Source: Dehalococcoidia bacterium
GTDB lineage: Bacteria; Chloroflexota; Dehalococcoidia; Dehalococcoidales; Fen-1064
Direction of reading: 5' to 3'
Length of the DNA stretch: 45,018 nucleotides
Assembly (NCBI GenBank): GCA_011171075.1
Contig: DUFD01000012.1
Span: 1-45,018 of the forward strand
Under the pieces are notes generated by a model, which was not told where the DNA came from, did no database searches, and saw only the letters and a program-made list of their open reading frames with translations. Positions 32,175 through 41,438 of this stretch are shown here, piece by piece. The stretch's first letter is position 1; every line of letters starts with the position of its first letter. The position numbers and the translations under genes were made by a program.

Positions 32175-33323
32175 CTACAACGCTTCCAGCACCAGCTCGG
32201 CGATGTCCTTGACCTCGATTTCCTCTTCCTTGTTTGCGGTGGTGACGCTGTCCTTGAAGTTGGCCAGGCAGTAGGGACAGACCGCTGCCATGACATCGGC
32301 GCCGGCATCCAGAGCCTGCTCAAGTCGTATATCAGAGAAACGCTCGCCTTTCTTGGTCTCCTCCCAGATTCGGCCGCCGCCGCCACCGCAGCAGAGGCTG
32401 TCCTCATGGTGATTGGCCATCTCCACCAGCTTCACGCCGGGGATGGCCTCAAGGACCTCTCTGGGCTCGTTATACACTTCATTGTGGCGTCCCAGGTAAC
32501 AGGAGTCGTGGTAGGTAATCGTCTTTTTTAGTTCCTTCTTGAACTCCAGTTTGCCCTCGCGGATTAGCTCAGCGAGGAACTGGGTGGTGTGCATCACCTC
32601 ATACTTACCTTCGAGTTCTGGGTACTCGTTCTTGAAGGTGTGGAAGCAGTGGGGCGAGGCTGCGACAATCTTGGTGACACCGGCCTCGTTGAACAGGGCG
32701 ATATTGCTCTGCGCCAGGCTCTGGAAAACGCTCTCGGCACCCGCCTTGCGGATGCTCTCGCCGCAGCAGGAAAGCTCATTGCCGAGTATACCGAAGTCGA
32801 CCTTGGCCTTCTTCAGGATTTCCACCGTGGCCCGGGCCAGAGGCGTAAGCTGCGGGTCATAGGAGTTGTAGCAGCAGGCAACGTAAAGCACGTCGGTGCC
32901 CTTGGTATGGGTCTTAACATCCAGGTCCTTGGCCCATTCCGTACGATTTTCCCGGTCTTCGCCCTGCGGATTACCCACGCTGGAGATATTCTTTTCCGTG
33001 ATGCGAAGTGAATCGGGGATGCCGCCGATTCCCATCTCGGTGATGGCCCGGCGGAAAGAACGCCAGACATCAATTATCTTCACGCCGCGCGGGCACCGCG
33101 AGACACAGGCGTTGCAGGTAACGCACAGCCACATGTCCTCATCTTCGAAGTCGGGCAGACCCAGCTGTGCCTGGTGCATTGCCTTGCGCACAAGGAAGCT
33201 CCTGACCAGGTTCCACGGGCAGGTACCAGTGCAGAGGCCGCACTGGTAGCACATCTTGGCGATGTCCCCGCCCTCTTCTTTGATGATGTCTATTGCGTCC
33301 TGAAAGGGTGCTACTGCTTCCAT
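32175..33323 (-). CDS. HdrD-like iron-sulfur protein (ferredoxin + two CCG domains)
   Basis: The 382-residue protein combines an HdrC-like part and an HdrB-like part, as in HdrD or GlpC-type proteins. Two [4Fe-4S] motifs lie at C25-C28-C31-C35 (CYQCGLCTGTCP) and C67-C70-C73-C77 (CVTCNACVSRCP). Two CCG motifs follow: one with CC at NELSCCGESIRKAG, and one with HDSCYLGRHN, SLCCGGGGGRIW and CPYC. CCG domains bind noncubane [4Fe-4S] clusters that reduce disulfides in methanogen Hdr. It is the last gene of the operon and a second possible disulfide- or quinone-type site beside HdrBC. Start ATG at 33323. Confidence 0.87.
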   Translation of the reverse strand: MEAVAPFQDAIDIIKEEGGDIAKMCYQCGLCTGTCPWNLVRSFLVRKAMHQAQLGLPDFEDEDMWLCVTCNACVSRCPRGVKIIDVWRSFRRAITEMGIGGIPDSLRITEKNISSVGNPQGEDRENRTEWAKDLDVKTHTKGTDVLYVACCYNSYDPQLTPLARATVEILKKAKVDFGILGNELSCCGESIRKAGAESVFQSLAQSNIALFNEAGVTKIVAASPHCFHTFKNEYPELEGKYEVMHTTQFLAELIREGKLEFKKELKKTITYHDSCYLGRHNEVYNEPREVLEAIPGVKLVEMANHHEDSLCCGGGGGRIWEETKKGERFSDIRLEQALDAGADVMAAVCPYCLANFKDSVTTANKEEEIEVKDIAELVLEAL

Positions 33324-33350
33324 CTTGGGTCTTCCCCCTTACATCTCATG

Positions 33351-34217
33351 CTAGATTAATTTCTGTGCCTTCAAAACCGGCATCGGGTTCTGTATATGAC
33401 TTTTCATCCAGGACTTGAACTCTTTTTCACTGGCTCCAAGGGCCAGTCCCAGCAGCTCACTGAAGTAGAAAGCGGGTACGCCGATAGTCTGCCGCAGTTC
33501 AAGGTTTGCCTGGCAGAGCGGGCAGGCGGTCACAAGGGCCACTGCCCCGGCATCGAGGGCTGCCTGGCAGATGTCGTTGCAGAGCTTGACGACGACATCG
33601 GTCCGGGCCAGCAACAGGCCCCCGCCGCAGCACTCTATTTTATGGCTCCAGTCCACAGGCTCCGCACCGATGGCGGTAAGCAGGTTGTCCATTATCATCG
33701 GGTTTTCGGGGTCGTCGAACTGGGTGACTTTGGGAGGGCGTACCAGATAGCACCCATAATAGGCAGCCAGCTTCAGGCCTGTGAGCGGCTTCTTTACCCG
33801 CTCCTCGATTTTTTCGAGACCTACCTCACGCGCGAATATGTCCAGGACGTGTCTTGCCTCTATCTCTGCCTTGTAGGGTGTATCTATAATCTCCTCAATC
33901 CTCTGCCGTAATTCATCATTGGCACGGAGGTCGTGGTTGGTCTGTTTGAAGCGGAGGAAACAGGCGGCACAGGATACGGCCAGGTCATGCCCCATTTTCT
34001 CAGCGATAGCCAGGTTTCGGGCGGGCAGGGCCAGGGACAGTTCAGGGTCGGTACAGTGTCCCGAAGAAGCACCGCAGCAGTTCCAGTCATCCAGCTCCAC
34101 AAGCTCCACGTCCAGTAGCTTGGCTGATGCCCGTACCGACTTGTCATATTCCCTGGCTGTTGCTTCCAGTGAGCAACCCGGATAGTAGCCGTACTTCAGT
34201 TTGGTGCTCTCAGCCAT
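33351..34217 (-). CDS. hdrB: Heterodisulfide reductase subunit B-like (two CCG domains)
   Basis: The 288-residue product has both CCG motifs complete: C15, C47-C48, C83 and C86 in the first; C156, C196-C197, C232 and C235 in the second. In methanogen HdrB each coordinates a noncubane [4Fe-4S] cluster where CoM-S-S-CoB is reduced. The bacterium has presumably another disulfide or electron acceptor. YYPGCSLEATAREY at the N-terminus is typical. It overlaps hdrC by eight bases, so HdrC and HdrB are made together. Confidence 0.92.
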   Translation of the reverse strand: MAESTKLKYGYYPGCSLEATAREYDKSVRASAKLLDVELVELDDWNCCGASSGHCTDPELSLALPARNLAIAEKMGHDLAVSCAACFLRFKQTNHDLRANDELRQRIEEIIDTPYKAEIEARHVLDIFAREVGLEKIEERVKKPLTGLKLAAYYGCYLVRPPKVTQFDDPENPMIMDNLLTAIGAEPVDWSHKIECCGGGLLLARTDVVVKLCNDICQAALDAGAVALVTACPLCQANLELRQTIGVPAFYFSELLGLALGASEKEFKSWMKSHIQNPMPVLKAQKLI

Positions 34218-34797
34218 TCTTCTTCTCCGTCTGCTGGAAGATGCGTTTAATATTTGCCATTCCCTTTATCTTGTCCGGCATAATGGCCAGCTTGCCCCTG
34301 GAGAACATGTTGAAACCCATCTTCATATTATTGGGTAGCTCACTGAGCTTGAAGATATCACGGCTGGTGAGCATATAGCGAAGAATAAGCATCAGCTCGA
34401 ACAGCTTGCCGTAGCTCTTGACGCCACCCAGGAACGTACGGTGGAACAGTGGTAACGGGGTCTGCTCAGTGTAGCCTTCGCGGAAGGCAATGTGCCTCAG
34501 GGTGTCCATTACCTGCACAATTTCGATGTCGTTCGGGCAGCGGGTAGCACAGGTCTCGCAACTGGCGCAATACCAGTAGGTCTGGCTTTTCATCACCCGG
34601 TCCTTGAGCCCGAGCTGCACCATCCTCAACAACTGGTGTGGGGCATAGTCAAAGATATAGGCAAACGCGCAGCCGGAACTGCACGCCTGACACTGATAGC
34701 AGCGCTCCAGACGGGCAGCGCTGGCACCCAGTACTTCCCGGGTAAAAGCCGGGTCAGCGCTTTCCGTTCCTTGCTCACTGACGAGACGAACTGTCAT
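34210..34797 (-). CDS. hdrC: Heterodisulfide reductase subunit C-like ferredoxin
   Basis: The 195-residue protein carries two [4Fe-4S] sites: C33-C36-C39-C43 (CYQCQACSSGCA) and C77-C80-C83-C87 (CASCETCATRCP). In the first the usual Pro after the last Cys is Ala. HdrC passes electrons from HdrA to HdrB. ATG at 34797 is preferred: it overlaps the upstream stop as ATGA and has TAGGAG before it; an in-frame ATG at 34812 is less well placed. Confidence 0.92.
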   Translation of the reverse strand: MTVRLVSEQGTESADPAFTREVLGASAARLERCYQCQACSSGCAFAYIFDYAPHQLLRMVQLGLKDRVMKSQTYWYCASCETCATRCPNDIEIVQVMDTLRHIAFREGYTEQTPLPLFHRTFLGGVKSYGKLFELMLILRYMLTSRDIFKLSELPNNMKMGFNMFSRGKLAIMPDKIKGMANIKRIFQQTEKKNG

Positions 34798-35924
34798 TTC
34801 TCTCCTATCCACTCAAGCTCTTCTTCCTTGAAGGCGGTCGGAGGCAGCTCATCGTCCAGGCTGCGCCCCGGAATGTAGTCGAATAGCTTCTGTACGTTGC
34901 TGCCGGTAAGCTGGAATATCTTGAGCAGCGGAATATCGTTGGGGCAGGCCTCCTCACAGGCGCCACAGCCGACGCATGAGGCAGCCATGTGTGTCATCCG
35001 GGTGAGATGGAAGAGCAGGGTGTCAGCCGGCATACGCATTGCACCCTTCTTCCCGGCCACACCGAGGTATTTATCTGCCTCCAGTTCAAAGGTAGGTGAG
35101 TCAAAGAAGCACTCGCGGCAATAGCAGACGGGGCAGGCTGTCCGACAGTTGTGGCATAGAATGCACGGGCCAAAGATTTCGGCAAGTTTATCGGTACCGC
35201 CAACCTCTTCCTTGGTCTGCTCGAAGAACTTCTCACGTATCTCTTTCATCTTCTTGAGCCGCTGGTCGACCGCGGCCTGACGCTTGGCTGCCAGTGCACC
35301 GTCCTCATCAGTGGCAACGCCGAGGCCCTCCAGGAGTTCTTCTCCTTTGGCCGTGCTGGCCACGAGGACAAGCTCCTTACCAAGGTCCTGCCCCACCAGC
35401 CCGATAGTGAGGTCGGTCGTTAGGGGCACTGGGTATTCGCATACCTGACAACCGGCACGGAGCATTGGGTCATCCCGTCCGTTCCAGGCAGCCTTTGCGA
35501 AGTCGTCCGAGGTCTTTTCGGCGGAAAATTTCGGGTAGTCACTTACCGAATAAGCACCGGGGCAGTCGATACCAATGAGGTAGAGGTTATCGAGCTGGGC
35601 CTGCCGCAACTTCACCAGTTCGACGAGTGCTCTTAGCTCGCAGGGTCTCATTACCACGGCCGTTTTCTTGTTGGCCGGTGTCAATCGCGTCATTGCCTGA
35701 AGAATGATACCGCTGTTGACTGGCATTACCGGAGCCAGGACATCAGCGTTATCGAGGTAATCAGGATTTGTCACCAGGCTCTGCACGACGTTATTTCCAG
35801 AAGGGTGTGCCACGGGTACCAGTATTGCTTCCACCACGTCCTTGCTGAGCAGGTCCTTCAGCAGAGCATTGATGCTTGTGCGTATTTGTCCGTCTGTAAT
35901 GGTCAGGGTAGCACTTTTCGCCAT
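34794..35924 (-). CDS. FrhB/FdhB-like subunit (coenzyme F420 hydrogenase/dehydrogenase beta family) with ferredoxin motifs
   Basis: The 376-residue protein has an N-terminal FrhB/FdhB-like domain (about 35-130: SGIILQAM, VVMRPCELRALVEL, LIGIDCPGAYS) and a cysteine-rich second half: C159-x-x-C162, CILCHNCRTACPVCYCREC (253-272), and a regular [4Fe-4S] motif CVGCGACEEACP (317-328). Proteins of this family feed electrons from F420H2, formate or NAD(P)H into Hdr-type complexes. The FAD or F420 contact cannot be verified by eye. It lies between mvhD and hdrC, with overlap to hdrC, so it is likely an integral part of the complex. Confidence 0.85.
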   Translation of the reverse strand: MAKSATLTITDGQIRTSINALLKDLLSKDVVEAILVPVAHPSGNNVVQSLVTNPDYLDNADVLAPVMPVNSGIILQAMTRLTPANKKTAVVMRPCELRALVELVKLRQAQLDNLYLIGIDCPGAYSVSDYPKFSAEKTSDDFAKAAWNGRDDPMLRAGCQVCEYPVPLTTDLTIGLVGQDLGKELVLVASTAKGEELLEGLGVATDEDGALAAKRQAAVDQRLKKMKEIREKFFEQTKEEVGGTDKLAEIFGPCILCHNCRTACPVCYCRECFFDSPTFELEADKYLGVAGKKGAMRMPADTLLFHLTRMTHMAASCVGCGACEEACPNDIPLLKIFQLTGSNVQKLFDYIPGRSLDDELPPTAFKEEELEWIGEK

Positions 35925-35933
35925 TATCGCCTC

Positions 35934-36368
35934 CTAAAGCGCCCAGTTAGCGGAAAGGGGATTCGGGCCCGCTTTCTTTGTTTCTTCGGTGATTTCCCTG
36001 ACCGCGGCGGCGAATTCCGGCCCCTCGCTGGCACTTATCCACCTTATCCAGATGCGGTCTGAATCCAGCCCGAGAGATTCGAAGATGTTTTTCAGCATGG
36101 CAATCCTTCTTCGTGCCTTGTAATTGCCGGACACATAGTGGCAGTCACCGGGATGACACCCGCCAATCATGACTGAGTCGGCACCGGAAAGCAGCGCTTT
36201 TATCACGTAGACCGGGTCGACGGTGCCGCTGCACATCACGCGTACCGGGTGGAGGTTCGGCGGGTACTGTGCCCGGGTCGTCCCTGCCAGGTCGGCGGCT
36301 GACGCGGTGCACCAGTTGCACAGGAAACCTACTATCTTGGGCTCAAATCCGTTATTACCTTCAGCCAT
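35934..36368 (-). CDS. mvhD: MvhD-like [2Fe-2S] hydrogenase iron-sulfur subunit
   Basis: The 144-residue protein is MvhD-like. In methanogens MvhD connects the Mvh hydrogenase to HdrA through a [2Fe-2S] cluster. Conserved parts are PKIVGFLCNWCTASAADLAG (C17, C20), VRVMCSGTVDP (C46), MIGGCHPGDCHYVSGN (C71, C76) and the basic RRRIAMLK. It is found 19 bases after the fused HdrA gene and 9 before the FrhB-like gene. With no Mvh hydrogenase in the window its electron donor is probably another dehydrogenase. Confidence 0.93.
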   Translation of the reverse strand: MAEGNNGFEPKIVGFLCNWCTASAADLAGTTRAQYPPNLHPVRVMCSGTVDPVYVIKALLSGADSVMIGGCHPGDCHYVSGNYKARRRIAMLKNIFESLGLDSDRIWIRWISASEGPEFAAAVREITEETKKAGPNPLSANWAL

Positions 36369-36387
36369 CTATCCTACTCCTTGTGTC

Positions 36388-39300
36388 CTAAAGGACGGCC
36401 TCTATCGTAGAGAGCATCTCCTTGTCTAGGTATCCCCTCAGTTTGGCGGCACTGTTGGGACAGGCGGCGACGCAGGCGCCGCATGCCTGGCACAGTGCCT
36501 CGTCCACCACGGCGACATGTTCGTCTTCGTTCAGCCATCTGGCGTTGAAGGGGCAGACGGTAACACAAATGCCGCAGAAACTACAACGGCGGGCATTTAC
36601 CTCGGAGACAATCCTGCCTGATTGCAGCTCTTTTCGTGAAAGAATATTGACGGCCCGCTGGGCGGCTGCCTGGGCCTGGGCTATTTCCTCATCGAGATTA
36701 CGCGGGGCATTGGCCCGTCCACAGACAAAGATACCGTCGATTACGGTGTCGACTGGTCGGAACTTGGTGTCCACCTCCTTGAAAAAGCCATCATCAGTCA
36801 GTTCCAGCGAGAGCTTCTCGGCCAGTTCACGGTTGTCCCCGGGGACGATGCCGGTGCTCAGCACCAGCAGGTCGGCATCTATTTCGAGCTTGCCGGGCAG
36901 CACAGGATCGTCTACCCGGATCGTGATTGCGCTGTCAGTGGCGTTTACCTCTGGCGGGCTGTCTTGGTTGAAGCGGATGAAAAGGACACCGGCTTCCCTG
37001 GCCTTTGAGTAGTATTCCTCACGGAAGGCGTAGGTCATAACGTCCCGATTGAGGACGTAGACCTCTGTCTCCGGCTTGTCTTCTTTAATCTTCAGGGCAT
37101 TAATGACGGCGTCCGAGCAGCAGGTGCGGTTGCAGTAGGGGTGCTCTTCATCCCTGGAGCCGACACACTGAATCATCACCACCGCTGCTGGCTCACCGAG
37201 ACTACCGTCGGCGAGGCGCTTCTGCAGGTCTTTCTGGGTGATTATCCGGTCGCTCTGCCCGTACTGATATTCGGTTGGTACATAGTCCTCAGCGCCGGTA
37301 GCCACGATAATAGCCCCGTGCTTGATTTCGGTAGTGGTGTCGTCGGCTGCCTTCAACATACTTCTGAAATTGCCGGAACGACCGGTCACCTCAACTACCT
37401 CGGTTTCGGGGTAGAAATGGATTTGCGAATTTCCTTTAACTTTTTCGCGGATTTCATTGAGGAATCCCTGGGGGTCTTCGTTACCCAGACTGTAGTGTAC
37501 CTCAGCAGCATGTCCACCGGCCTCGGCCGATTTCTCTACAAGGTGTGTCTCGAAACCCTGTTCGGCGAGGGACAGGGCTGCCGTCATCCCGGAGACACCC
37601 GCCCCAATAACCAGTGCCTGCTGTTCTACCGGCATAGGTGTTACTTTGAGGGCCTCCTGATGTCGAATTCTGTCTATAGAAACAGCCAGCAGCTTTTTGG
37701 CCTTCTCGGTGGCCTGTGCCTGATTGTCCTTGTGTACCCAGGCAAGCTGCTCGCGGAAATTGACGAGCTGCCATAACGAGGGGTGGATACCGGCCTCATG
37801 CATTGTTTCACCGAGCAGTCTGTGATAGTGATAGGGGGCGCAGGCGGTAAATATAACGCGGTTGGCGCGGGACTTGGCAACGCTCTTCTTGACCTCTTCC
37901 AGCGTCTCCGGCAGGCAGAGGAAAGCGACCTCTTCGGTACTGACAACGCCGGGCAGGCTCTGGGCAAATTCGGCCACCTGCGCGGTATCAACCACCGCGC
38001 TGATTTCCTCACCACACTGGCAGAGGAAAACGGCCACCTTTGCCTCTTCATCACTGGCGGGTGCCTTTTCAGGCTTGGCCTCCGATTCAACAAGCTGGTT
38101 GCGTGCGGAAGCAAGCAGGGTTGCTGCCTCACAGGCGGCGGCACCGGCCTGTATCACCGAGTCGGATATATCCGCCGGGGCGGCCGCTGAGCCGCAGACA
38201 TAAATGCCTTCTTTACTCGTTCTGGTCTGCCACCAGTCCTGGCTCTGGATGAAACCCCACTGGTTGACGTCTACGCCCAGAGCTTCACTCAGTTCGGCGG
38301 CGCGAGTAGAAGGACACTGGGCGGCCGCCAGTACCACCAGATTGTACTCACTCCGGATATCAGTCCCATCTTCAGCCCGTGCCAACAACAGCAGGTCTTT
38401 CGTCTTTGGGTTCTCCCTGATGACTGACACGCGGGAATGGACGAAATTCACACCCAATTTCTGGGCTTGCTGGTAGTAGCGGTGATAACCCTTACCGAAG
38501 GCGCGCATGTCCATATAGAAGATGGTGACATCGGTATCCGGGTATTTCTCCTTTATCAGTATCGCCTCTTTCAGGGCGTACATGCAGCAGGCGGTAGAGC
38601 AGTAATTACGCTCGGCGTCCCTGGAGCCGACGCATTGCAGGAAGGCCACTTTCTTCGGCACCTCTCCGTCGGAGGGGCGGAGCAGTTCACCGGTGGTCCT
38701 ACCTCCAGAAGCGAGCAGTCGCTCCACCTGGAGGTTGTTGAGCACGTTGGCATGGCGGCCAAGGCCGTATTGCCCCATCACGGCGGCGTCGAACTCATGG
38801 AAACCAGAGGAGACAATGATTGCCCCTACATTTACCTCCTGTGATTCATCCGGTAAGTCAAGGTCGATGGCATTTGTCGGGCAAACCTCGATGCACTTAC
38901 CGCACTTTGTACAGGTATCGCGGTCAATGCAGTAGAAGTTCGGTATTGCCTGTGGGCTGCGGACGTATATCGCCTTACGCATCTGGAGTCCGTCGTTATA
39001 CTCGTCGGGTACCTCGACCGGACACACCTCGGCGCAGAGTCCGCAGCCGGTGCAGCGCTCGGTCTTGACCCAGCGGGATACAGTGTTGACAGTCACCTGG
39101 AAGTTACCGGCTTCCCCTTCTACCTTTTCCACGCGGGAGTTTGGTATTAGCTCGACGTTCGGGTGGGCCATGTCCCGGCGCAGACAGAACTGTGAGCAGC
39201 CGTCGCGGGAGAATACCGGCAGCAGTTTGCACAGCTCGCACCCGTTGTCCGGGAACCACTTATCCAGCTGGGGAGCGGTGCCGCCGATGCCCGGGCTGCT

Positions 39301-39405
39301 GTCGACGAGATAAGCCCGGAAGCCTGACTCCGCCAGGTCAAGGGCTGCCCTGAGGCCGCCCACCCCGGCCCCGACCACTAAGACTGCACCAACTTTATCC
39401 TGCAT
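36388..39405 (-). CDS. hdrA: Fused double HdrA (two FAD modules)
   Basis: This 1005-residue protein holds two HdrA-type flavin modules in one chain. Module 1 (1-435): GAGVGG at 12-17, cysteines NGCELCK at 56-59, ferredoxin sites CTGCGLCAEVCP (118-129) and CTKCGKCIEVCP (165-176), and CVGSRD...CSTACC (258-274). An acidic/alanine linker lies at 438-455. Module 2 (456-1005): HdrA N-terminal FLCQCGEEIS, GAGVSG at 601-606, CVGSRD...CNRTCC (747-763), and C-terminal ferredoxin CSFCGICVTVCP (941-952) and CQACGACVAACP (972-983). Module 2 lacks the inserted ferredoxin after its first FAD motif. HdrA carries the bifurcating flavin; a double protein of this type may hold two flavins with different jobs. 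No Sec residue is seen. Confidence 0.92.
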   Translation of the reverse strand: MQDKVGAVLVVGAGVGGLRAALDLAESGFRAYLVDSSPGIGGTAPQLDKWFPDNGCELCKLLPVFSRDGCSQFCLRRDMAHPNVELIPNSRVEKVEGEAGNFQVTVNTVSRWVKTERCTGCGLCAEVCPVEVPDEYNDGLQMRKAIYVRSPQAIPNFYCIDRDTCTKCGKCIEVCPTNAIDLDLPDESQEVNVGAIIVSSGFHEFDAAVMGQYGLGRHANVLNNLQVERLLASGGRTTGELLRPSDGEVPKKVAFLQCVGSRDAERNYCSTACCMYALKEAILIKEKYPDTDVTIFYMDMRAFGKGYHRYYQQAQKLGVNFVHSRVSVIRENPKTKDLLLLARAEDGTDIRSEYNLVVLAAAQCPSTRAAELSEALGVDVNQWGFIQSQDWWQTRTSKEGIYVCGSAAAPADISDSVIQAGAAACEAATLLASARNQLVESEAKPEKAPASDEEAKVAVFLCQCGEEISAVVDTAQVAEFAQSLPGVVSTEEVAFLCLPETLEEVKKSVAKSRANRVIFTACAPYHYHRLLGETMHEAGIHPSLWQLVNFREQLAWVHKDNQAQATEKAKKLLAVSIDRIRHQEALKVTPMPVEQQALVIGAGVSGMTAALSLAEQGFETHLVEKSAEAGGHAAEVHYSLGNEDPQGFLNEIREKVKGNSQIHFYPETEVVEVTGRSGNFRSMLKAADDTTTEIKHGAIIVATGAEDYVPTEYQYGQSDRIITQKDLQKRLADGSLGEPAAVVMIQCVGSRDEEHPYCNRTCCSDAVINALKIKEDKPETEVYVLNRDVMTYAFREEYYSKAREAGVLFIRFNQDSPPEVNATDSAITIRVDDPVLPGKLEIDADLLVLSTGIVPGDNRELAEKLSLELTDDGFFKEVDTKFRPVDTVIDGIFVCGRANAPRNLDEEIAQAQAAAQRAVNILSRKELQSGRIVSEVNARRCSFCGICVTVCPFNARWLNEDEHVAVVDEALCQACGACVAACPNSAAKLRGYLDKEMLSTIEAVL

Positions 39406-39431
39406 TATGTACTCCTGACTAATTAGCTGGC

Positions 39432-41414
39432 CTAACTGGCCAGGCCGGCGTACTCCTTGGTTGCCTCATCAATCATATCTAACAGTTGCTTCGGCCCGAA
39501 GTTCTTGAGTTGTAGCGCCTTGGAGGGGCAGTTGACCGTGCAGGCGCCGCACCCCTTACAGAGTGCCTCGTTGACAACGGCCAGATTTATCTTCGGGTCG
39601 ACCTCAATAGCGCTGTAGGCGCAGACGGCTTCACAATAGCCGCAACCGCTGCATATTTCTGTATCAACCGAAGCCGTAGCCGCTTCCATCTCCACCCGGC
39701 CTTTGCTTATCAGCTCAATAGCCCGGGCAGCGGCCCCGGTAGCCTGGGCTACCGTGTCCGATATGTCCTTCGGACTCTGGCAGCAACCGACGGCAAAGAT
39801 ACCATCCAGCATCGTGCCCACGGGGTCGAGCTTGGGGTGTCGCTCGAGGAAAAAGCCATCACGGCTGCAACCAAGCAGGAACACCCGGGCGATTCTATCG
39901 GTATCGGCGCGGGGCTGCATGGCCACACTGAGGATTACCATGTCCACCGGTATCCGTATCAGCGTGCCCAGCAGGGTATCTTCACCGACCACTATCAGCT
40001 TGCCCTTTTCCTCGTCGTTGATGGCAATGTCAGTTATCTGGGCGACCTTACCACGAACGAAGTTTACACCGGCATCCGAGACCTGTTTGTAAAACTCTTC
40101 ATGGCCCTTGCCGAAGCAGCGCATGTCGATATACATCTGATAGACATCGGCATCCAGTGTTTCCTTGAGGAAGCTGGCATACTTAAGGCTGTACATACAG
40201 CATACCCGCGAGCAGTATTGATTATAGTTTTCGTCGCGGCTGCCCACGCAGTGCACGATGGCAACGCTCTTCGGTGTGGAGCCGTCCTTGAGAACGATAT
40301 TACCGTCGGTAGGCCCATTTGCGCTGGCCATCCTCTCGAACTCAGGACTGGTAATAACGTTGTCGTATTTACCATAGCCGTACTGTTCGATTGGAGTAGG
40401 GTCGAAGGTATCATATCCGGTAGCGACGATGACGGCTCCGGCCTCTATTTCCACTTCTTCATCGGCCTGCTCATAGTCAATAGCCTTGGCCGGGCAGGCT
40501 TCTTGGCAGATGGTGCAATCACCATTCAAGAAGCGGGTGCAGTGTTCGCGGTCAATGACCGGCGTGTTGGGCACGGCTTCCGGGAACGGCCGGTAGATTG
40601 CTTTACGTTTGCTCAGCCCGCGGTCGAACTCGTTATCTACCTCTACGGGGCATTTCTCCCAGCAGATTCCACAGCTATCACACTTAGTTGCATCGACACA
40701 ACGGGCTTTTTTATTGATTGTCGCCTTGAAGTTACCAATGTAGCCAGCCAGGTCGGTCACCTCGCTGTAGGAGAGCAGTTCGATATACTCATTGTCAGCC
40801 ACCTGTTCCATCTTGGGAGCAAGAATATCAATGGCTGGTTCCAGGTAGGGGAAAGTCTTACCCAGCTGTGACATGCGACCACCAATGCTGGGTTCTCTCT
40901 CTACAAGGTATACCTTATGCTCGGAATTGGCGACCTCCAGGGCGGTCTGTATCCCGGCGATGCCGCCACCGACAATCAGGGTATTCGAGTTGACCGGGGC
41001 ATATTTGGTCACCAGTGGGTCGCGGTAAATAACGCGCCTCACCCCGGCGGCCACCATTGCCATGGCTTTCTCGGTGGCTGCCTGCCTGTCATGGCTGTGC
41101 ACCCACGAGCAGTACTCGCGGATGGTGGCCATTTCGCAGAGATGGGGGTTTAATCCAGCGGCCTGGCAGGCCTCGCGGAAGGTCCTGAGGTGCAGGGTGG
41201 GGGAGCAGGAGCATACCAGGACCCGATTAAGTTTGAGCTCGCGGATGTCCTCTTTTATCATGTCCTGTCCCGGATCGGAACACATGAAAGTGTAATCGCG
41301 CGCGATGACTACTGAAGGGAGGCTCTGGGCATATCTGGTTACCTTCTCGACATCGAGGTAACCGGCAATGTTTGTACCGCAATGACATATATATACACCA
41401 ACTCTTTTCTCCAT
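39432..41414 (-). CDS. hdrA: HdrA-like subunit, full length, with altered flavin-side cysteines
   Basis: The 660-residue protein is HdrA-like: N-terminal domain 1-130 (VGVYICHCGTNIAGYLD), FAD motif GGGIAG (149-154), ferredoxin CDSCGICWEKCP (245-256) and CTRFLNGDCTICQEACP (292-308), CVGSRD...CSRVCC motif in the middle, and C-terminal ferredoxins CSGCGYCEAVC and CKGCGACTVNC. Where its shorter paralogue downstream in the text (41439-42818) has DCASCIGTPKM after the FAD motif, this protein has AIDILAPKM (194-202), without the CxxC. So one iron-sulfur site near the flavin may be missing. It is 26 bases from the fused HdrA gene. Paralogues of different make-up side by side suggest a hetero-oligomeric flavin core. 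Confidence 0.92.
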   Translation of the reverse strand: MEKRVGVYICHCGTNIAGYLDVEKVTRYAQSLPSVVIARDYTFMCSDPGQDMIKEDIRELKLNRVLVCSCSPTLHLRTFREACQAAGLNPHLCEMATIREYCSWVHSHDRQAATEKAMAMVAAGVRRVIYRDPLVTKYAPVNSNTLIVGGGIAGIQTALEVANSEHKVYLVEREPSIGGRMSQLGKTFPYLEPAIDILAPKMEQVADNEYIELLSYSEVTDLAGYIGNFKATINKKARCVDATKCDSCGICWEKCPVEVDNEFDRGLSKRKAIYRPFPEAVPNTPVIDREHCTRFLNGDCTICQEACPAKAIDYEQADEEVEIEAGAVIVATGYDTFDPTPIEQYGYGKYDNVITSPEFERMASANGPTDGNIVLKDGSTPKSVAIVHCVGSRDENYNQYCSRVCCMYSLKYASFLKETLDADVYQMYIDMRCFGKGHEEFYKQVSDAGVNFVRGKVAQITDIAINDEEKGKLIVVGEDTLLGTLIRIPVDMVILSVAMQPRADTDRIARVFLLGCSRDGFFLERHPKLDPVGTMLDGIFAVGCCQSPKDISDTVAQATGAAARAIELISKGRVEMEAATASVDTEICSGCGYCEAVCAYSAIEVDPKINLAVVNEALCKGCGACTVNCPSKALQLKNFGPKQLLDMIDEATKEYAGLAS

Positions 41415-41438
41415 ATTACTGTTCGGTACCCGCTTTCC

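Noticed and set aside
39837-40871. A 344-codon frame on plus opposite the 660-residue HdrA gene.
   Set aside because: No likeness to any family, no ribosome-binding site, and the minus frame is a clear HdrA.
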